The position numbers were made by a program, and so were the translations under genes. Positions 1 to 8,924 of a stretch of DNA of 64,000 bases are shown piece by piece. The stretch spans positions 62,001 through 126,000 of the forward strand of contig NZ_JACVXD010000002.1 in assembly GCF_014596975.1 (NCBI RefSeq), given 5' to 3'. Within the stretch, counting starts at the first letter, position 1. Each line of letters opens with the position of its first letter. The DNA comes from Aestuariibaculum marinum. Its GTDB lineage: Bacteria; Bacteroidota; Bacteroidia; Flavobacteriales; Flavobacteriaceae. Under the pieces are notes generated by a model. That model was not told the origin of the DNA, did no database searches, and saw only the letters and a program-made list of their open reading frames with translations.

Positions 1-1065
1 CTGGTAATTTTTAACCGCATCGGTATCAATTAACGGCCCAACATGATTGGTTTCATCTAACGGATTACCAATACGTAATTGTTTATAAGCATCAACAATA
101 GCTGTTTTTACCTTATCGTAAATACTTTCATGAATAATTAATCGGCGTGTACTGGTACAACGTTGTCCCGCTGTTCCAACAGCTCCGAAAACTGCACCGA
201 TTACCGTCATTTTTATATCGGCATCTGGAGTTACAATAATCGCGTTATTTCCACCGAGTTCTAATAAACTTTTTCCTAAACGCGCCGCGACTTCCTGAGC
301 TACAATCTTACCCATTCGTATTGAACCTGTAGCCGAAACTAATGGTATGCGCTTATCTTTAGTGATAAATTCACCAACCTGATAATCGCCATTTACTAAA
401 CACGAAATGCCTTCCGGCAAGTTATTAGCTTTAAATACTTCGGCTGCGATATTCTGACAGGCAATTCCGCAAAGCGGTGTTTTTTCGCTAGGTTTCCAAA
501 TACAAACATCGCCACAAACCCAGGCTAAAGCCGTATTCCAAGACCAGACAGCCACCGGAAAATTAAATGCTGAAATAATTCCCACAACACCAAGCGGATG
601 GTATTGTTCATACATGCGATGCCCCGGACGTTCGGAATGCATAGTCAAACCATGAAGCTGACGTGATAACCCCACGGCGAAATCACAGATATCTATCATC
701 TCCTGAACCTCGCCTAAACCTTCCTGGTACGATTTTCCCATTTCGTAAGATACCAGCTTACCCAGCGCTTCTTTCTTCTCACGAAGCTTTTCAGCAAACT
801 GTCGAACAATTTCGCCACGTTGTGGTGCTGGCACTAATCTCCAGTTTTTAAATGCTGAAGTTGCTGTTTCTAATACCTGATTATAATCTGCTTTTGTTGT
901 TGTTTTTACTTGAGCAATAAGTTGACCATCAACAGGAGAACGACTCTCAATTAAGTCTCCCGAACCAAAATTATTCGAGCCTGTCGATGTTCCTTCGTTT
1001 ATATCTTTAACCCCTAAAACTTCAAGAGCTTTGTCTATACCAAAACTTACAGTTTCTGCCTGCAT
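1..1065 (-). CDS. Aldehyde dehydrogenase, ALDH7-like (3' end outside window)
   Basis: NAD(P)+-dependent oxidation of an aldehyde to an acid in the cytoplasm. The first 355 codons are present; the C-terminal third lies outside the window. Visible are the substrate-domain start (MQAETVSFGIDKALEVLG), the Rossmann part (FNFPVAVWSWNTALA, then WKPSEKTPL), the general-base motif ELGGNN and the nucleophile motif GQRCTSTRR with the catalytic Cys at about residue 303. The tryptophan-rich VWSWNTALA stretch and GQRCTSTRR are typical of the ALDH7 group (alpha-aminoadipic semialdehyde / piperideine-6-carboxylate dehydrogenase), which acts in lysine breakdown. The family call is firm; the exact substrate is inferred. 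It lies 103 bp downstream of nhaA on the same strand. Confidence 0.88.
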   Translation of the reverse strand, partial: MQAETVSFGIDKALEVLGVKDINEGTSTGSNNFGSGDLIESRSPVDGQLIAQVKTTTKADYNQVLETATSAFKNWRLVPAPQRGEIVRQFAEKLREKKEALGKLVSYEMGKSYQEGLGEVQEMIDICDFAVGLSRQLHGLTMHSERPGHRMYEQYHPLGVVGIISAFNFPVAVWSWNTALAWVCGDVCIWKPSEKTPLCGIACQNIAAEVFKANNLPEGISCLVNGDYQVGEFITKDKRIPLVSATGSIRMGKIVAQEVAARLGKSLLELGGNNAIIVTPDADIKMTVIGAVFGAVGTAGQRCTSTRRLIIHESIYDKVKTAIVDAYKQLRIGNPLDETNHVGPLIDTDAVKNYQ

Positions 1066-1168
1066 ATATTATCGATTTATTATTATTTTTAAAATTCCTT
1101 ACGAATATAACAATAAAAAGCGGCATAACCGATTATTCATCCATAAACAACTCGTCAAATTAAAATGA

Positions 1169-2479
1169 TTAATCTGCACGTTTTTTGCCTACCAAACTTC
1201 TAATCACCAAATACCCTAGAACACCTGAAAGCAAGGACCCTCCTAAAATTCCGACTTTAGCTGAATTTAATAACACCTCATCTGTAAATGCTAAATTGGC
1301 AATAAACAGCGACATGGTAAAACCAAGCCCTCCAAGTAAAGCAGCACCTAGAATATGTTTAAAATTCACCCCTTCGGGCAAATTTGCAATTCGTGCTTTA
1401 ACAGCTAACCAAGACGCCAAACTTATACCAATAAATTTACCTAAAATTAAGGCCACGGCAATTGGAACGGCCAATCCGAAATCAATCTCTGAATCACTGG
1501 TTAAGGTAACCCCTGCATTAGCAAAGGCAAACACAGGCATGATAAAAAACATTATCCACGGGTGTAAATCGTGCTCGATTTTTTGTAATGGTGAATTGAT
1601 ATTTTCTGAAGCTGTTCTTATATCTATCGCTGCATGCACGTGCTCTTCTTTTAAAATATGGTGCTCCGAAATATGCTCACGCTCTTCAGAAAATCGTTTT
1701 AAAGAAGTTTTTATCTTTTCAAAAAAACGATCTAAAGTTGTCGTTCTTGTTGCAGGGATGGTAAACGCCAATAATACCCCAGCTATTGTTGGGTGTATTC
1801 CTGATTTTAAAAACAGGATCCAAACTACAACACTTAATGGAAAAAAGATAAACTTAGAAAAGTATTTTTTCATACCCAAAATCACCATTAATAATAGTAT
1901 AATAGCTGAATATAAAATGAGCATTAAATTAATATCAGTTACATAAAATAAGCCAATAACCACTACTGCTGCTAAATCGTCGACAATGGCAAAGGCTGTT
2001 AAAAAAACTTTTAACCCCAAAGGAACACGCTTACCAAATAACTTTAAAACTCCTAATGAGAATGCGATATCGGTAGCCATAGGCACCCCCCAACCAGATT
2101 TTAATTCGGGATTTGAAATCATACTAAAATATATGATTATTGGTATAATAACACCACCCAACGCTGCGACGACGGGTAAAGAGGCTTTTCTGATAGATGA
2201 CAATTCACCATCTAAGATTTCACGTTTAATTTCTAGCCCAACGTGAAAAAAGAAAATGGCCATTAAGCCATCATTAATCCAAAGGTAAAAAGGTTCTGTA
2301 AGCTCAAAACCATTATGAATAAACCCGAAAGTAAATTCACTTTTTAATAAATCATGATACATAGAACTCCAAGGGGAGTTCGCTATAATTAATGCCAACG
2401 CCGTTGTGAACAACAATAAAAAACTTCCTGAATTTGAAGATTTTATAAAACGGTTAATAGGGTCTATAATCTTATTCAT
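1169..2479 (-). CDS. nhaA: Na+/H+ antiporter NhaA
   Basis: Inner-membrane sodium/proton antiporter that exports Na+ in exchange for H+ and supports pH and salt balance. At 436 aa it is longer than the E. coli protein (388 aa). The paired aspartates of the transport site are seen in FAIVDDLAAVV (D167, D168), and the partner aspartate in GVPMATDIAFSLG (D137). About eleven hydrophobic segments are visible. The extra length lies largely in a hydrophilic, His/Glu-rich loop at about residues 255-305. The leader carries ACAACTAAT about ten bases before the ATG, a motif shared with several other genes here. Confidence 0.96.
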   Translation of the reverse strand: MNKIIDPINRFIKSSNSGSFLLLFTTALALIIANSPWSSMYHDLLKSEFTFGFIHNGFELTEPFYLWINDGLMAIFFFHVGLEIKREILDGELSSIRKASLPVVAALGGVIIPIIIYFSMISNPELKSGWGVPMATDIAFSLGVLKLFGKRVPLGLKVFLTAFAIVDDLAAVVVIGLFYVTDINLMLILYSAIILLLMVILGMKKYFSKFIFFPLSVVVWILFLKSGIHPTIAGVLLAFTIPATRTTTLDRFFEKIKTSLKRFSEEREHISEHHILKEEHVHAAIDIRTASENINSPLQKIEHDLHPWIMFFIMPVFAFANAGVTLTSDSEIDFGLAVPIAVALILGKFIGISLASWLAVKARIANLPEGVNFKHILGAALLGGLGFTMSLFIANLAFTDEVLLNSAKVGILGGSLLSGVLGYLVIRSLVGKKRAD

Positions 2480-2623
2480 TGTAATAATTAGTTGTTTTGA
2501 TGGTCAAGATACAAATTACACGCCCTGCATAATATGACAATTATCAAGTTTAGAACGAAACAGTTATAGCAAAACTAAAATTTATAAAAAACAACTACCT
2601 TTAAAACCATAAATTCTTTTAAC

Positions 2624-3646
2624 ATGGCTAAATTTCTTTCCAATTTATTTATTATCATCCTTTGTTTTTCATGCAAAAACGAAACGAACAATATCAAACC
2701 GTCATTACCCGAAGCGCCTACTTTTAGCATTGTTATTCATGGCGGTGCAGGTACTATTTTGAAAAAAAACATGTCGCCTGAAAAAGAAGCACATTATAAA
2801 GCCAAGCTTGAAGAAGCTATTAAAGTTGGTTATCATATTTTAAAAGATGGTGGAAGCAGTTTAGATGCTGTGCAAAAAACAATTAATGTTTTAGAGGATT
2901 CTCCCCTCTTTAACGCTGGAAAAGGCGCCGTGTTTACCAATGCCGGCACCAATGAACACGACGCCTCCATAATGGATGGTAAAACCTTAAATGCCGGAGC
3001 ATCAGCAGGAACAAAAACCATTAAAAACCCTATAAATTTAGCCAGAGCTATTATGGAACATTCACCTCATGTGATGCTTTCCGGAAACGGAGCAGAACAA
3101 TTCGCAACCGAGCAAGGTTTACATATTGTAGACTCAACTTACTTTTACACGGAAAACAGATTTAATTCCCTTCAAAAAGTAAAAGCTTCTGAACAGGTTG
3201 CATTTTACGATGACACTATTAAGGATTCTAAATTCGGGACTGTAGGTTGTGCTGCGCTCGATAAAAACGGTAATCTGGCAGCAGGAACTTCTACGGGTGG
3301 CATGACTAACAAACGCTGGGGACGTATTGGCGACTCCCCAATTATTGGTGCGGGCACGTATGCTAACAATAATACCTGTGCTATTTCATGCACCGGATGG
3401 GGTGAATTTTTTATCCGTTCGGTGGTAGCACACGATATCTCTGCGCTTATGGAATATAAAGGCTTATCAATTGAAGAAGCTGCCAAAGAAGTTATTCAAA
3501 ATAAAGTACCGGCTTTAGGTGGCGATGGCGGTATTATTGGCGTTGACAGACACGGCAATATTGCTATGGAATTCAATACAGCTGGCATGTACAGAGCCAC
3601 TATGAATGATAACGGCGAATTATATATTGGAATTTACGGAAATTAA
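2624..3646 (+). CDS. Isoaspartyl peptidase / L-asparaginase (Ntn-hydrolase), lipoprotein
   Basis: Hydrolyses beta-aspartyl dipeptides and/or L-asparagine. This is the plant-type (type III) asparaginase family, which cleaves itself into alpha and beta subunits. The 340 aa protein starts with a lipoprotein signal ending at the lipobox CFSC (Cys17), so it is probably anchored in the periplasm. The HGGAG oxyanion motif is at about residues 39-43. The autocleavage site and nucleophile is Thr206 in KFGTVGCAAL, followed by the substrate loop GTSTGG. The gene stands alone between divergent nhaA and a small lipoprotein gene. Preference for isoaspartyl peptides over asparagine cannot be read from sequence. 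Confidence 0.93.
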   Translation: MAKFLSNLFIIILCFSCKNETNNIKPSLPEAPTFSIVIHGGAGTILKKNMSPEKEAHYKAKLEEAIKVGYHILKDGGSSLDAVQKTINVLEDSPLFNAGKGAVFTNAGTNEHDASIMDGKTLNAGASAGTKTIKNPINLARAIMEHSPHVMLSGNGAEQFATEQGLHIVDSTYFYTENRFNSLQKVKASEQVAFYDDTIKDSKFGTVGCAALDKNGNLAAGTSTGGMTNKRWGRIGDSPIIGAGTYANNNTCAISCTGWGEFFIRSVVAHDISALMEYKGLSIEEAAKEVIQNKVPALGGDGGIIGVDRHGNIAMEFNTAGMYRATMNDNGELYIGIYGN

Positions 3647-3694
3647 ACACAACCTTTTCTTACTTTTTGTATCTACTTATAAAATACAAACGTT

Positions 3695-4153
3695 ATGAAA
3701 ATTTCAAGTCTTCTATTAAGCCTGTTTATTTTATTATCTTGTAATTCAGATTCTGATGAAAACGGAATTGACTGTTCGTCTATAACTATTGTACCTCCAT
3801 CTATATTATTGAAAATAACAAATGTAACTGGTGATAATTTAATCGAAAACGAAACTTTTATTAGTAATGATATTACAATAGAATTTAATAATGATTTATA
3901 TAATAATGTTGTAAATCAAAAAGTTGAAAATTTAAAGAATCTTATAAATATTCCGCTTTACGGCTTCGAAATAGAAAGAGAATATAAAATCAACTTATCT
4001 GAAACAGAAACTGATATTTTAAATTTAAATGTATCATTTCAGGAAGGCGCTTGCGGAATTAAAATAGCAACTCCCAACTCAGCTACTTACAATGGTAATA
4101 CAGTTACCATTGAAGATTACAACGGCAACTACCTCATTACCGTTGTAAAATAG
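3695..4153 (+). CDS. Small lipoprotein of unknown function
   Basis: A 152 aa protein I do not recognise. It starts with a clear lipoprotein signal (MKISSLLLSLFILLSC), and after Cys16 come the acidic residues NSDSDENG, which resemble the export signal for surface lipoproteins in this phylum. The remainder looks like a small beta-rich domain with repeated Asn/Ile/Glu and two cysteines (Cys27 and a later GACGIK) that could form a disulfide. The base composition is more AT-rich than that of its neighbours. It lies 48 bp after the isoaspartyl peptidase gene and ends three bases before the convergent YCII-domain gene. Confidence 0.7.
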   Translation: MKISSLLLSLFILLSCNSDSDENGIDCSSITIVPPSILLKITNVTGDNLIENETFISNDITIEFNNDLYNNVVNQKVENLKNLINIPLYGFEIEREYKINLSETETDILNLNVSFQEGACGIKIATPNSATYNGNTVTIEDYNGNYLITVVK

Positions 4154-4156
4154 ATA

Positions 4157-4696
4157 TTATCTTAACGAGAACCCTTTAGCAGCCCACCACGGATGGATTT
4201 CGATAATTAAACGTCCGGCTTTAACCATGGGGTCTGAATTTGCTAAACTATCGGCCATTTTTTGAGTTGGTACATTATAAATGGTGATGCCTCGAATATC
4301 GCCATCGTCACCAAAAGGACCTGAAATATCTGCATAACCTAATTCATACATTTTTTTCAAATGGGCTAGATGTGCTTCCTGCAACATTTCGGCTTCTTCT
4401 TCGTTTTGCGAACGGATTGGTCCGCTTTTTAAAAAGGCCATAAAATACTGCTGCATTAAAATGGTATCCTGAGTCTTTTCGTCAACATAATCAAAAGTCT
4501 TAAAACCTTTGGCCGTCAATTCTTCTTTAATTTGTTTTGTGGTTTTAACCTCAGGTTTATCGACAACTTCAATAGTATCAACAATTTCCTCAACAACTTC
4601 TGTTGTTATTTGTTCAGATTCCTTTGTTTCGTTTTTACATGCTACAAATGCAAGTGCTAAAACCAAAACCAATGCTATTTTTTTTACTATTTCCAT
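4157..4696 (-). CDS. YCII-related domain lipoprotein
   Basis: A 179 aa protein with a lipoprotein signal (lipobox AFVAC, Cys20), a low-complexity Glu/Val/Thr linker at about 25-60 and a C-terminal YCII-like alpha-beta barrel at about 80-179. The end of the domain is recognisable from GPFGDDGDIRGITIYNVP, then LANSDPMVKAGRL and EIHPWW. YCII domains are small ferredoxin-like folds, often fused to or found beside other enzymes; no reaction can be assigned. Its start overlaps the end of the CYTH gene by ten bases, so the two are probably co-transcribed, with the CYTH gene first. Confidence 0.85.
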   Translation of the reverse strand: MEIVKKIALVLVLALAFVACKNETKESEQITTEVVEEIVDTIEVVDKPEVKTTKQIKEELTAKGFKTFDYVDEKTQDTILMQQYFMAFLKSGPIRSQNEEEAEMLQEAHLAHLKKMYELGYADISGPFGDDGDIRGITIYNVPTQKMADSLANSDPMVKAGRLIIEIHPWWAAKGFSLR

Positions 4697-5157
4697 AATT
4701 TAAATGGGTATTTACTTAGTTGTGAATTATAATATTTTATATCGCCGGTAACTTCGGCACCAAGCCATTCCGGCTTTTCAAAATCTTCTTCTTTAGTTTG
4801 TAACTCGACTTCTGCAACAACAAGCCCGTCATTATCACCATAAAACTCATCAATCTCATAAACATGTTCTCCAACTTTTACCTCGTAACGTGTTTTATCA
4901 ATTACCCCTTCTTCACATAACTTTAAAAGGGCCTCCGCTTCAGTTTTAGAAATTTCCTTTTCCCATTCAAAACGTTCCAAACCATCTTGAGATGACGGTC
5001 CTTTAACGGTTAAAAACCCTTGTGTTCCTTTTAATCGTACCCTAACAGTTCTGCACTTATCCGTATTTAAAAAGCCCTGAATGATTCTGGTATCCTTAAA
5101 AGCTTCAGCCTTAAAACTTTCCGATGTTACTAAAAATTTACGTTCTATTTCGATCAT
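4687..5157 (-). CDS. CYTH domain protein (triphosphate tunnel enzyme)
   Basis: A 156 aa single CYTH domain. The signature MIEIERKFLV opens the protein and is followed by the alternating charged strands of a triphosphate tunnel (RTVRVRLKG, GFLTVKGP, FEWEKEIS, KTRYEV, YEIDEFYGDNDGLVVAEVEL). Members of this family hydrolyse inorganic triphosphate or related compounds in the cytoplasm, and a few make cyclic AMP. Small bacterial proteins of this type are usually tripolyphosphatases, so that is the likelier role. The gene is divergent from dinB with a 55 bp gap and overlaps the YCII gene downstream. Confidence 0.88.
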   Translation of the reverse strand: MIEIERKFLVTSESFKAEAFKDTRIIQGFLNTDKCRTVRVRLKGTQGFLTVKGPSSQDGLERFEWEKEISKTEAEALLKLCEEGVIDKTRYEVKVGEHVYEIDEFYGDNDGLVVAEVELQTKEEDFEKPEWLGAEVTGDIKYYNSQLSKYPFKLWK

Positions 5158-5212
5158 TAATTCCGCTTAAATGCACAATAAAATTACAGCTATTAATGCT
5201 TAAATTTACACT

Positions 5213-6310
5213 ATGTTTAGCGATTTACCAATACGAAAAATTATTCATGTGGATATGGATGCCTTTTACGCGTCGGTGGAACAAATGGATAACCCCGAAC
5301 TTAAAGGCCAACCTATTGCTGTTGGCGGTGGTGGTAAACGCGGCGTTATTAGTGCTGCCAGTTATGAAGCACGAAAATTTGGTGTTAAAAGTGCTATGTC
5401 TGGAACATTAGCGGCTAAACTGTGTCCGGACTTAATTTTTGTTAAACACAATTTTGAACGCTACGCCGAGATTTCTAAACAAATTCGTAACATATTTTAC
5501 GATTATACCGATTTGGTAGAACCTCTATCTTTAGATGAAGCTTACTTAGATGTGACCAATAATAAAAAAGGAAACCCCAGTGCTTCTCTGATAGCTAAAG
5601 AAATTCGAGCGCGCATTTTAAATGAAGTGGGGTTAACAGCTTCTGCAGGCATCTCCATCAATAAATTTATTGCCAAAGTAGCGAGTGATTACAATAAACC
5701 TAATGGACAAAAAACGGTTAACCCGGAAGAAGTCATTGAATTTTTAGAAGACCTGGACATTCGAAAATTTTACGGTGTTGGGAAAGTTACTGCTGAAAAA
5801 ATGTATCAACTCGGTATTTTTACTGGCATGGATTTAAAACAAAAATCTATAGAATATCTGGAAGAGCACTTCGGAAAATCAGGTAAGTACTATTATTATG
5901 TGGTTCGAGGGATTCATACCAGCGAAGTAAAACCCAATCGTATTAGAAAAAGCCTGGCAGCCGAACGTACCTTTAGCGAAAACCTGTCTAGTGAAGTCTT
6001 CATGCTTGAAAAACTGGAACATATCGCCGATGAAGTTTCACGACGTTTATTAAAAAGTAAAGTCTCTGGAAAAACGGTAACCTTAAAAATAAAATACAGC
6101 GATTTTTCGCTTCAAACACGGAGTAAAACGCTACCTTATTTTATTAACGACAAACACCTTATCCTGGATACAGCTAAAGACTTACTCTATCAGGAAAAAC
6201 TAAAAAACTCGGTACGCCTTTTGGGTATTTCACTGTCTAATTTAAATACCGAAACCAAAAAAGAACCGGAGCAAAAAAGTGTTAGCGTACAGTTAAAATT
6301 CGGATTTTAG
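5213..6310 (+). CDS. dinB: DNA polymerase IV (Y family)
   Basis: Error-prone translesion polymerase that inserts nucleotides opposite damaged bases. The 365 aa length is typical. The catalytic acidic residues are seen in HVDMDAFYASVE near the start and in SLDEAYLDVT near residue 105. Next come the thumb with ASDYNKPNGQ, the helix-hairpin-helix region FYGVGKVTAEKMYQLG and the little-finger domain from about 240. The C-terminus (SVSVQLKFGF) may be a clamp-binding end. No LexA-type operator was recognised upstream. Confidence 0.96.
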   Translation: MFSDLPIRKIIHVDMDAFYASVEQMDNPELKGQPIAVGGGGKRGVISAASYEARKFGVKSAMSGTLAAKLCPDLIFVKHNFERYAEISKQIRNIFYDYTDLVEPLSLDEAYLDVTNNKKGNPSASLIAKEIRARILNEVGLTASAGISINKFIAKVASDYNKPNGQKTVNPEEVIEFLEDLDIRKFYGVGKVTAEKMYQLGIFTGMDLKQKSIEYLEEHFGKSGKYYYYVVRGIHTSEVKPNRIRKSLAAERTFSENLSSEVFMLEKLEHIADEVSRRLLKSKVSGKTVTLKIKYSDFSLQTRSKTLPYFINDKHLILDTAKDLLYQEKLKNSVRLLGISLSNLNTETKKEPEQKSVSVQLKFGF

Positions 6311-6338
6311 CGGCGCACTCTCCTATCTCCATTTGTTT

Positions 6339-6363
6339 TTTATTTATAATCATTATAAATAAA
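6339..6363. promoter_or_regulatory. Fur-like palindrome upstream of the TonB receptor
   Basis: A perfect inverted repeat with 12 bp arms around a single central C. The core ATAATCATTAT equals the centre of the classic Fur box. It lies about 140 bp upstream of the receptor gene start, in a 192 bp gap with no other gene. Iron control is inferred from the palindrome and from the DUF4374 partner gene. Confidence 0.55.
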
Positions 6364-6502
6364 TATCACTTTAATAATATTTACCTCACAAAAAATACAA
6401 TTCATTAATACATTTTAAGCATTGATGAATTTTTGATAAATCCCTTATTTTTATTTGTACTAATTCTAAATAAGATATAGTTTTGTCAAAAAAATTAATG
6501 TT

Positions 6503-8914
6503 TTGAGAACAACTTTACCTCTTCTTATTGGTTTACTTATAAGCTTTTCTGCTATAGGACAAAATGGAAACCTTTCTGGTTATGTTCTATTCGATAATAA
6601 TACCCCTGCCCTAGGTGCTTCTATTGTTCTATCAAATGAAACCATGAAAAAAGATATCTCAACAGGTATAAGTGGTGAATTCATTTTTAAAAACCTCGAT
6701 TATGGTGATTATACTTTAGAAATACACTCTTTAAATGCAAAACCCAAGACAGTTTATACTAAAGTCGATGCCAATACAAACACCATAAATGTCGTTTTGG
6801 AGCTTACAGATCATCAGGATTTGCAAGAGGTTTTGGTACAAACCAAAACTAAAAAACGAAAAATTGAAGATGAAGGTTTTGCCGTTAATGTAATAGAAAC
6901 GAAAGAAGCCAGTATTAGAAATATTCAAACCAACGAACTTTTAAACACAACGGTTGGTGTAAAAATTAGACAAAACGGTGGTTTAGGATCAAATGTACAG
7001 TATAGCCTAAATGGATTATCGGGTAGTGCCGTACGTATTTTTATTGATGGTATTCCCATTTCTACATATGGTTCTTCCTTTAGTTTAAACAGTATTCCAC
7101 CTTCCATGATAAAACGTATTGAAGTTTATAAAGGGGTGGTTCCTGGTCATCTAGCCGATGATGCGTTAGGAGGTGCCATTAATATTGTACTTCATAATTC
7201 TACAAAAACCAACTTTAACGCTTCGGTATCTTATGGCTCTTTCAATACCCTACAAACCAGCGTTAATGGTCTATACCGTTTTGATAAATCCGGTTTTACG
7301 GTTAAGGCTTCCGGGTTTCATAATTACTCAGATAACGATTATAAAGTTTGGGGTGGACAAGTTAAAGTGACTGGACTTGGTGGTGTACAAACGCCAATAA
7401 CAGCGAGACGATTTAACGATGCTTACCGGTCTACGGGTGGTATGGCTCAAGTTGGTTTTACCAATGTGACATGGGCTGACCAGTTTTTTATTGGAATGAC
7501 AGCTTCAGACGATTATAAGGAGATTCAACACGGGGCTTTTATGACCATCATGCCATATAAAAACAGGTATATGGAATCTGATGCCATGCTATCGAATTTA
7601 ACTTATAAAAAAGAGAATCTTTTCACTGAAGGTTTAGATGTTAGCATAAACGGTTTATACGGTAAACGCAATCGTGTTGTAAGTGACACCTTAGCCTGGG
7701 CTTATGCCTGGAATGGAGAACGAGCTATAGATTATGAAGGCAATGAATATCAATACTCTTGGGGATCTCAGCAGGAAAAAGAAGAATACGGCTCTATTTT
7801 AAATCATATTAACAGAAATGTTGCCTCTATTAGAACTGGTGCATCATATGCTTTAAACAAACATCATAAAGTCTTATTAAACCATGTATATAGTAGTATT
7901 GATAGAAAAGACCGCGATGACTATGCCTCTGATTTAGAAAATACCTTCACAGGAACAAGAGAGTTACGTAAAAATATATTTTCTGCCACTTATGAGCTAA
8001 GTGCTTTTGAAAACAAATTAAAAGCGAGTGTATTTGGAAAATATTACCAACAAAAAACCATAAATATAGACCCCTATGTTGACCAGAGCACAGGCGAAAT
8101 TCAAGACGACATAACACGCGCTAATACAATAAATGAAGGTTATGGTTTTGCCTTTTCATACGCCATTCACCCAAATATTACCATACTAACATCGGCTGAA
8201 AAAGCCATTCGTTTACCTAACGAAACAGAAGTATTTGGTAATGACGGCGACAACGTTGTGGCAAATCCGAGCATTAATCCCGAACAAAGTAAAAACTATA
8301 ATTTCGGATTCCGACTGGGTACCTTTAGTCTGAAAAAACACGATTTCACTTTTGCTACCAATTTATTTACCCGAAATATTAAAGATAGAATTGGTTTACC
8401 TATTGAAAGAACACCTGATGAAGTTCTTATTTTATATGAGAATCAAGGACACGGAACTTCTAAGGGTATCGACGCACAATTCAACTATACCTACAACAAG
8501 AACTTTGCTTTTAATTTTAACCTATCACGTTTCGATTTAAAAGTTGTTAACCGAGGTGTGGAAATAGATGTACCTAACACCCCGTTTTTTACAATGAATA
8601 GCAACCTTAGGTATTCATTAAACAATATGTTTCAAAAACATAGTGCTTTAAACCTCTTTTATACCCTTTACTTTACAGACGAGTTTTCATACATCCCTCC
8701 ACAAGGTAACAATACTACGGGAAACGAATTCTTTAATGTACCACAACAATTAGCTCAAGACTTCGGGTTCAGTTATGCTTTTCCTAACCAAAAATTTGTG
8801 GTGAGCTTCGATGTCAAAAATATTTTCAACGAAGCACTTTACGATAACCTCAGAGTACAGAAACCTGGGAGAGCCTTTTATTTAAAACTAAATTATTTTA
8901 TCAATAAATCTTAA
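6503..8914 (+). CDS. TonB-dependent outer-membrane receptor (probable iron-chelate uptake)
   Basis: An 803 aa outer-membrane receptor that imports a ligand using TonB energy. Order of parts: signal peptide (residues 1-20, ending SAIGQ), a carboxypeptidase-regulatory-like beta-sandwich (about 22-110), the plug domain (about 125-235, with IDGIPISTYG and IKRIEVYKGVVP) and the 22-strand barrel up to an aromatic-rich end. The start is TTG: the nearby ATG at 6498 runs into a stop after one codon, and the TTG reading gives a perfect signal peptide. The gene is followed after ten bases by a DUF4374 lipoprotein gene, a pairing known from iron-uptake loci in Bacteroidota. The Fur-like palindrome upstream supports a siderophore or haem role; the actual ligand is unknown. 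Confidence 0.92.
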   Translation: MRTTLPLLIGLLISFSAIGQNGNLSGYVLFDNNTPALGASIVLSNETMKKDISTGISGEFIFKNLDYGDYTLEIHSLNAKPKTVYTKVDANTNTINVVLELTDHQDLQEVLVQTKTKKRKIEDEGFAVNVIETKEASIRNIQTNELLNTTVGVKIRQNGGLGSNVQYSLNGLSGSAVRIFIDGIPISTYGSSFSLNSIPPSMIKRIEVYKGVVPGHLADDALGGAINIVLHNSTKTNFNASVSYGSFNTLQTSVNGLYRFDKSGFTVKASGFHNYSDNDYKVWGGQVKVTGLGGVQTPITARRFNDAYRSTGGMAQVGFTNVTWADQFFIGMTASDDYKEIQHGAFMTIMPYKNRYMESDAMLSNLTYKKENLFTEGLDVSINGLYGKRNRVVSDTLAWAYAWNGERAIDYEGNEYQYSWGSQQEKEEYGSILNHINRNVASIRTGASYALNKHHKVLLNHVYSSIDRKDRDDYASDLENTFTGTRELRKNIFSATYELSAFENKLKASVFGKYYQQKTINIDPYVDQSTGEIQDDITRANTINEGYGFAFSYAIHPNITILTSAEKAIRLPNETEVFGNDGDNVVANPSINPEQSKNYNFGFRLGTFSLKKHDFTFATNLFTRNIKDRIGLPIERTPDEVLILYENQGHGTSKGIDAQFNYTYNKNFAFNFNLSRFDLKVVNRGVEIDVPNTPFFTMNSNLRYSLNNMFQKHSALNLFYTLYFTDEFSYIPPQGNNTTGNEFFNVPQQLAQDFGFSYAFPNQKFVVSFDVKNIFNEALYDNLRVQKPGRAFYLKLNYFINKS

Positions 8915-8924
8915 ATATAATCAA

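Noticed and set aside
1185..1946. Long open frame of 253 codons on the plus strand
   Set aside because: It lies wholly opposite nhaA, has no recognisable domain and an unusual composition. It is a shadow of the nhaA reading frame.
5124..5411. Frame of 95 codons overlapping the dinB start
   Set aside because: It overlaps the well-supported dinB and CYTH genes, and has no family features.
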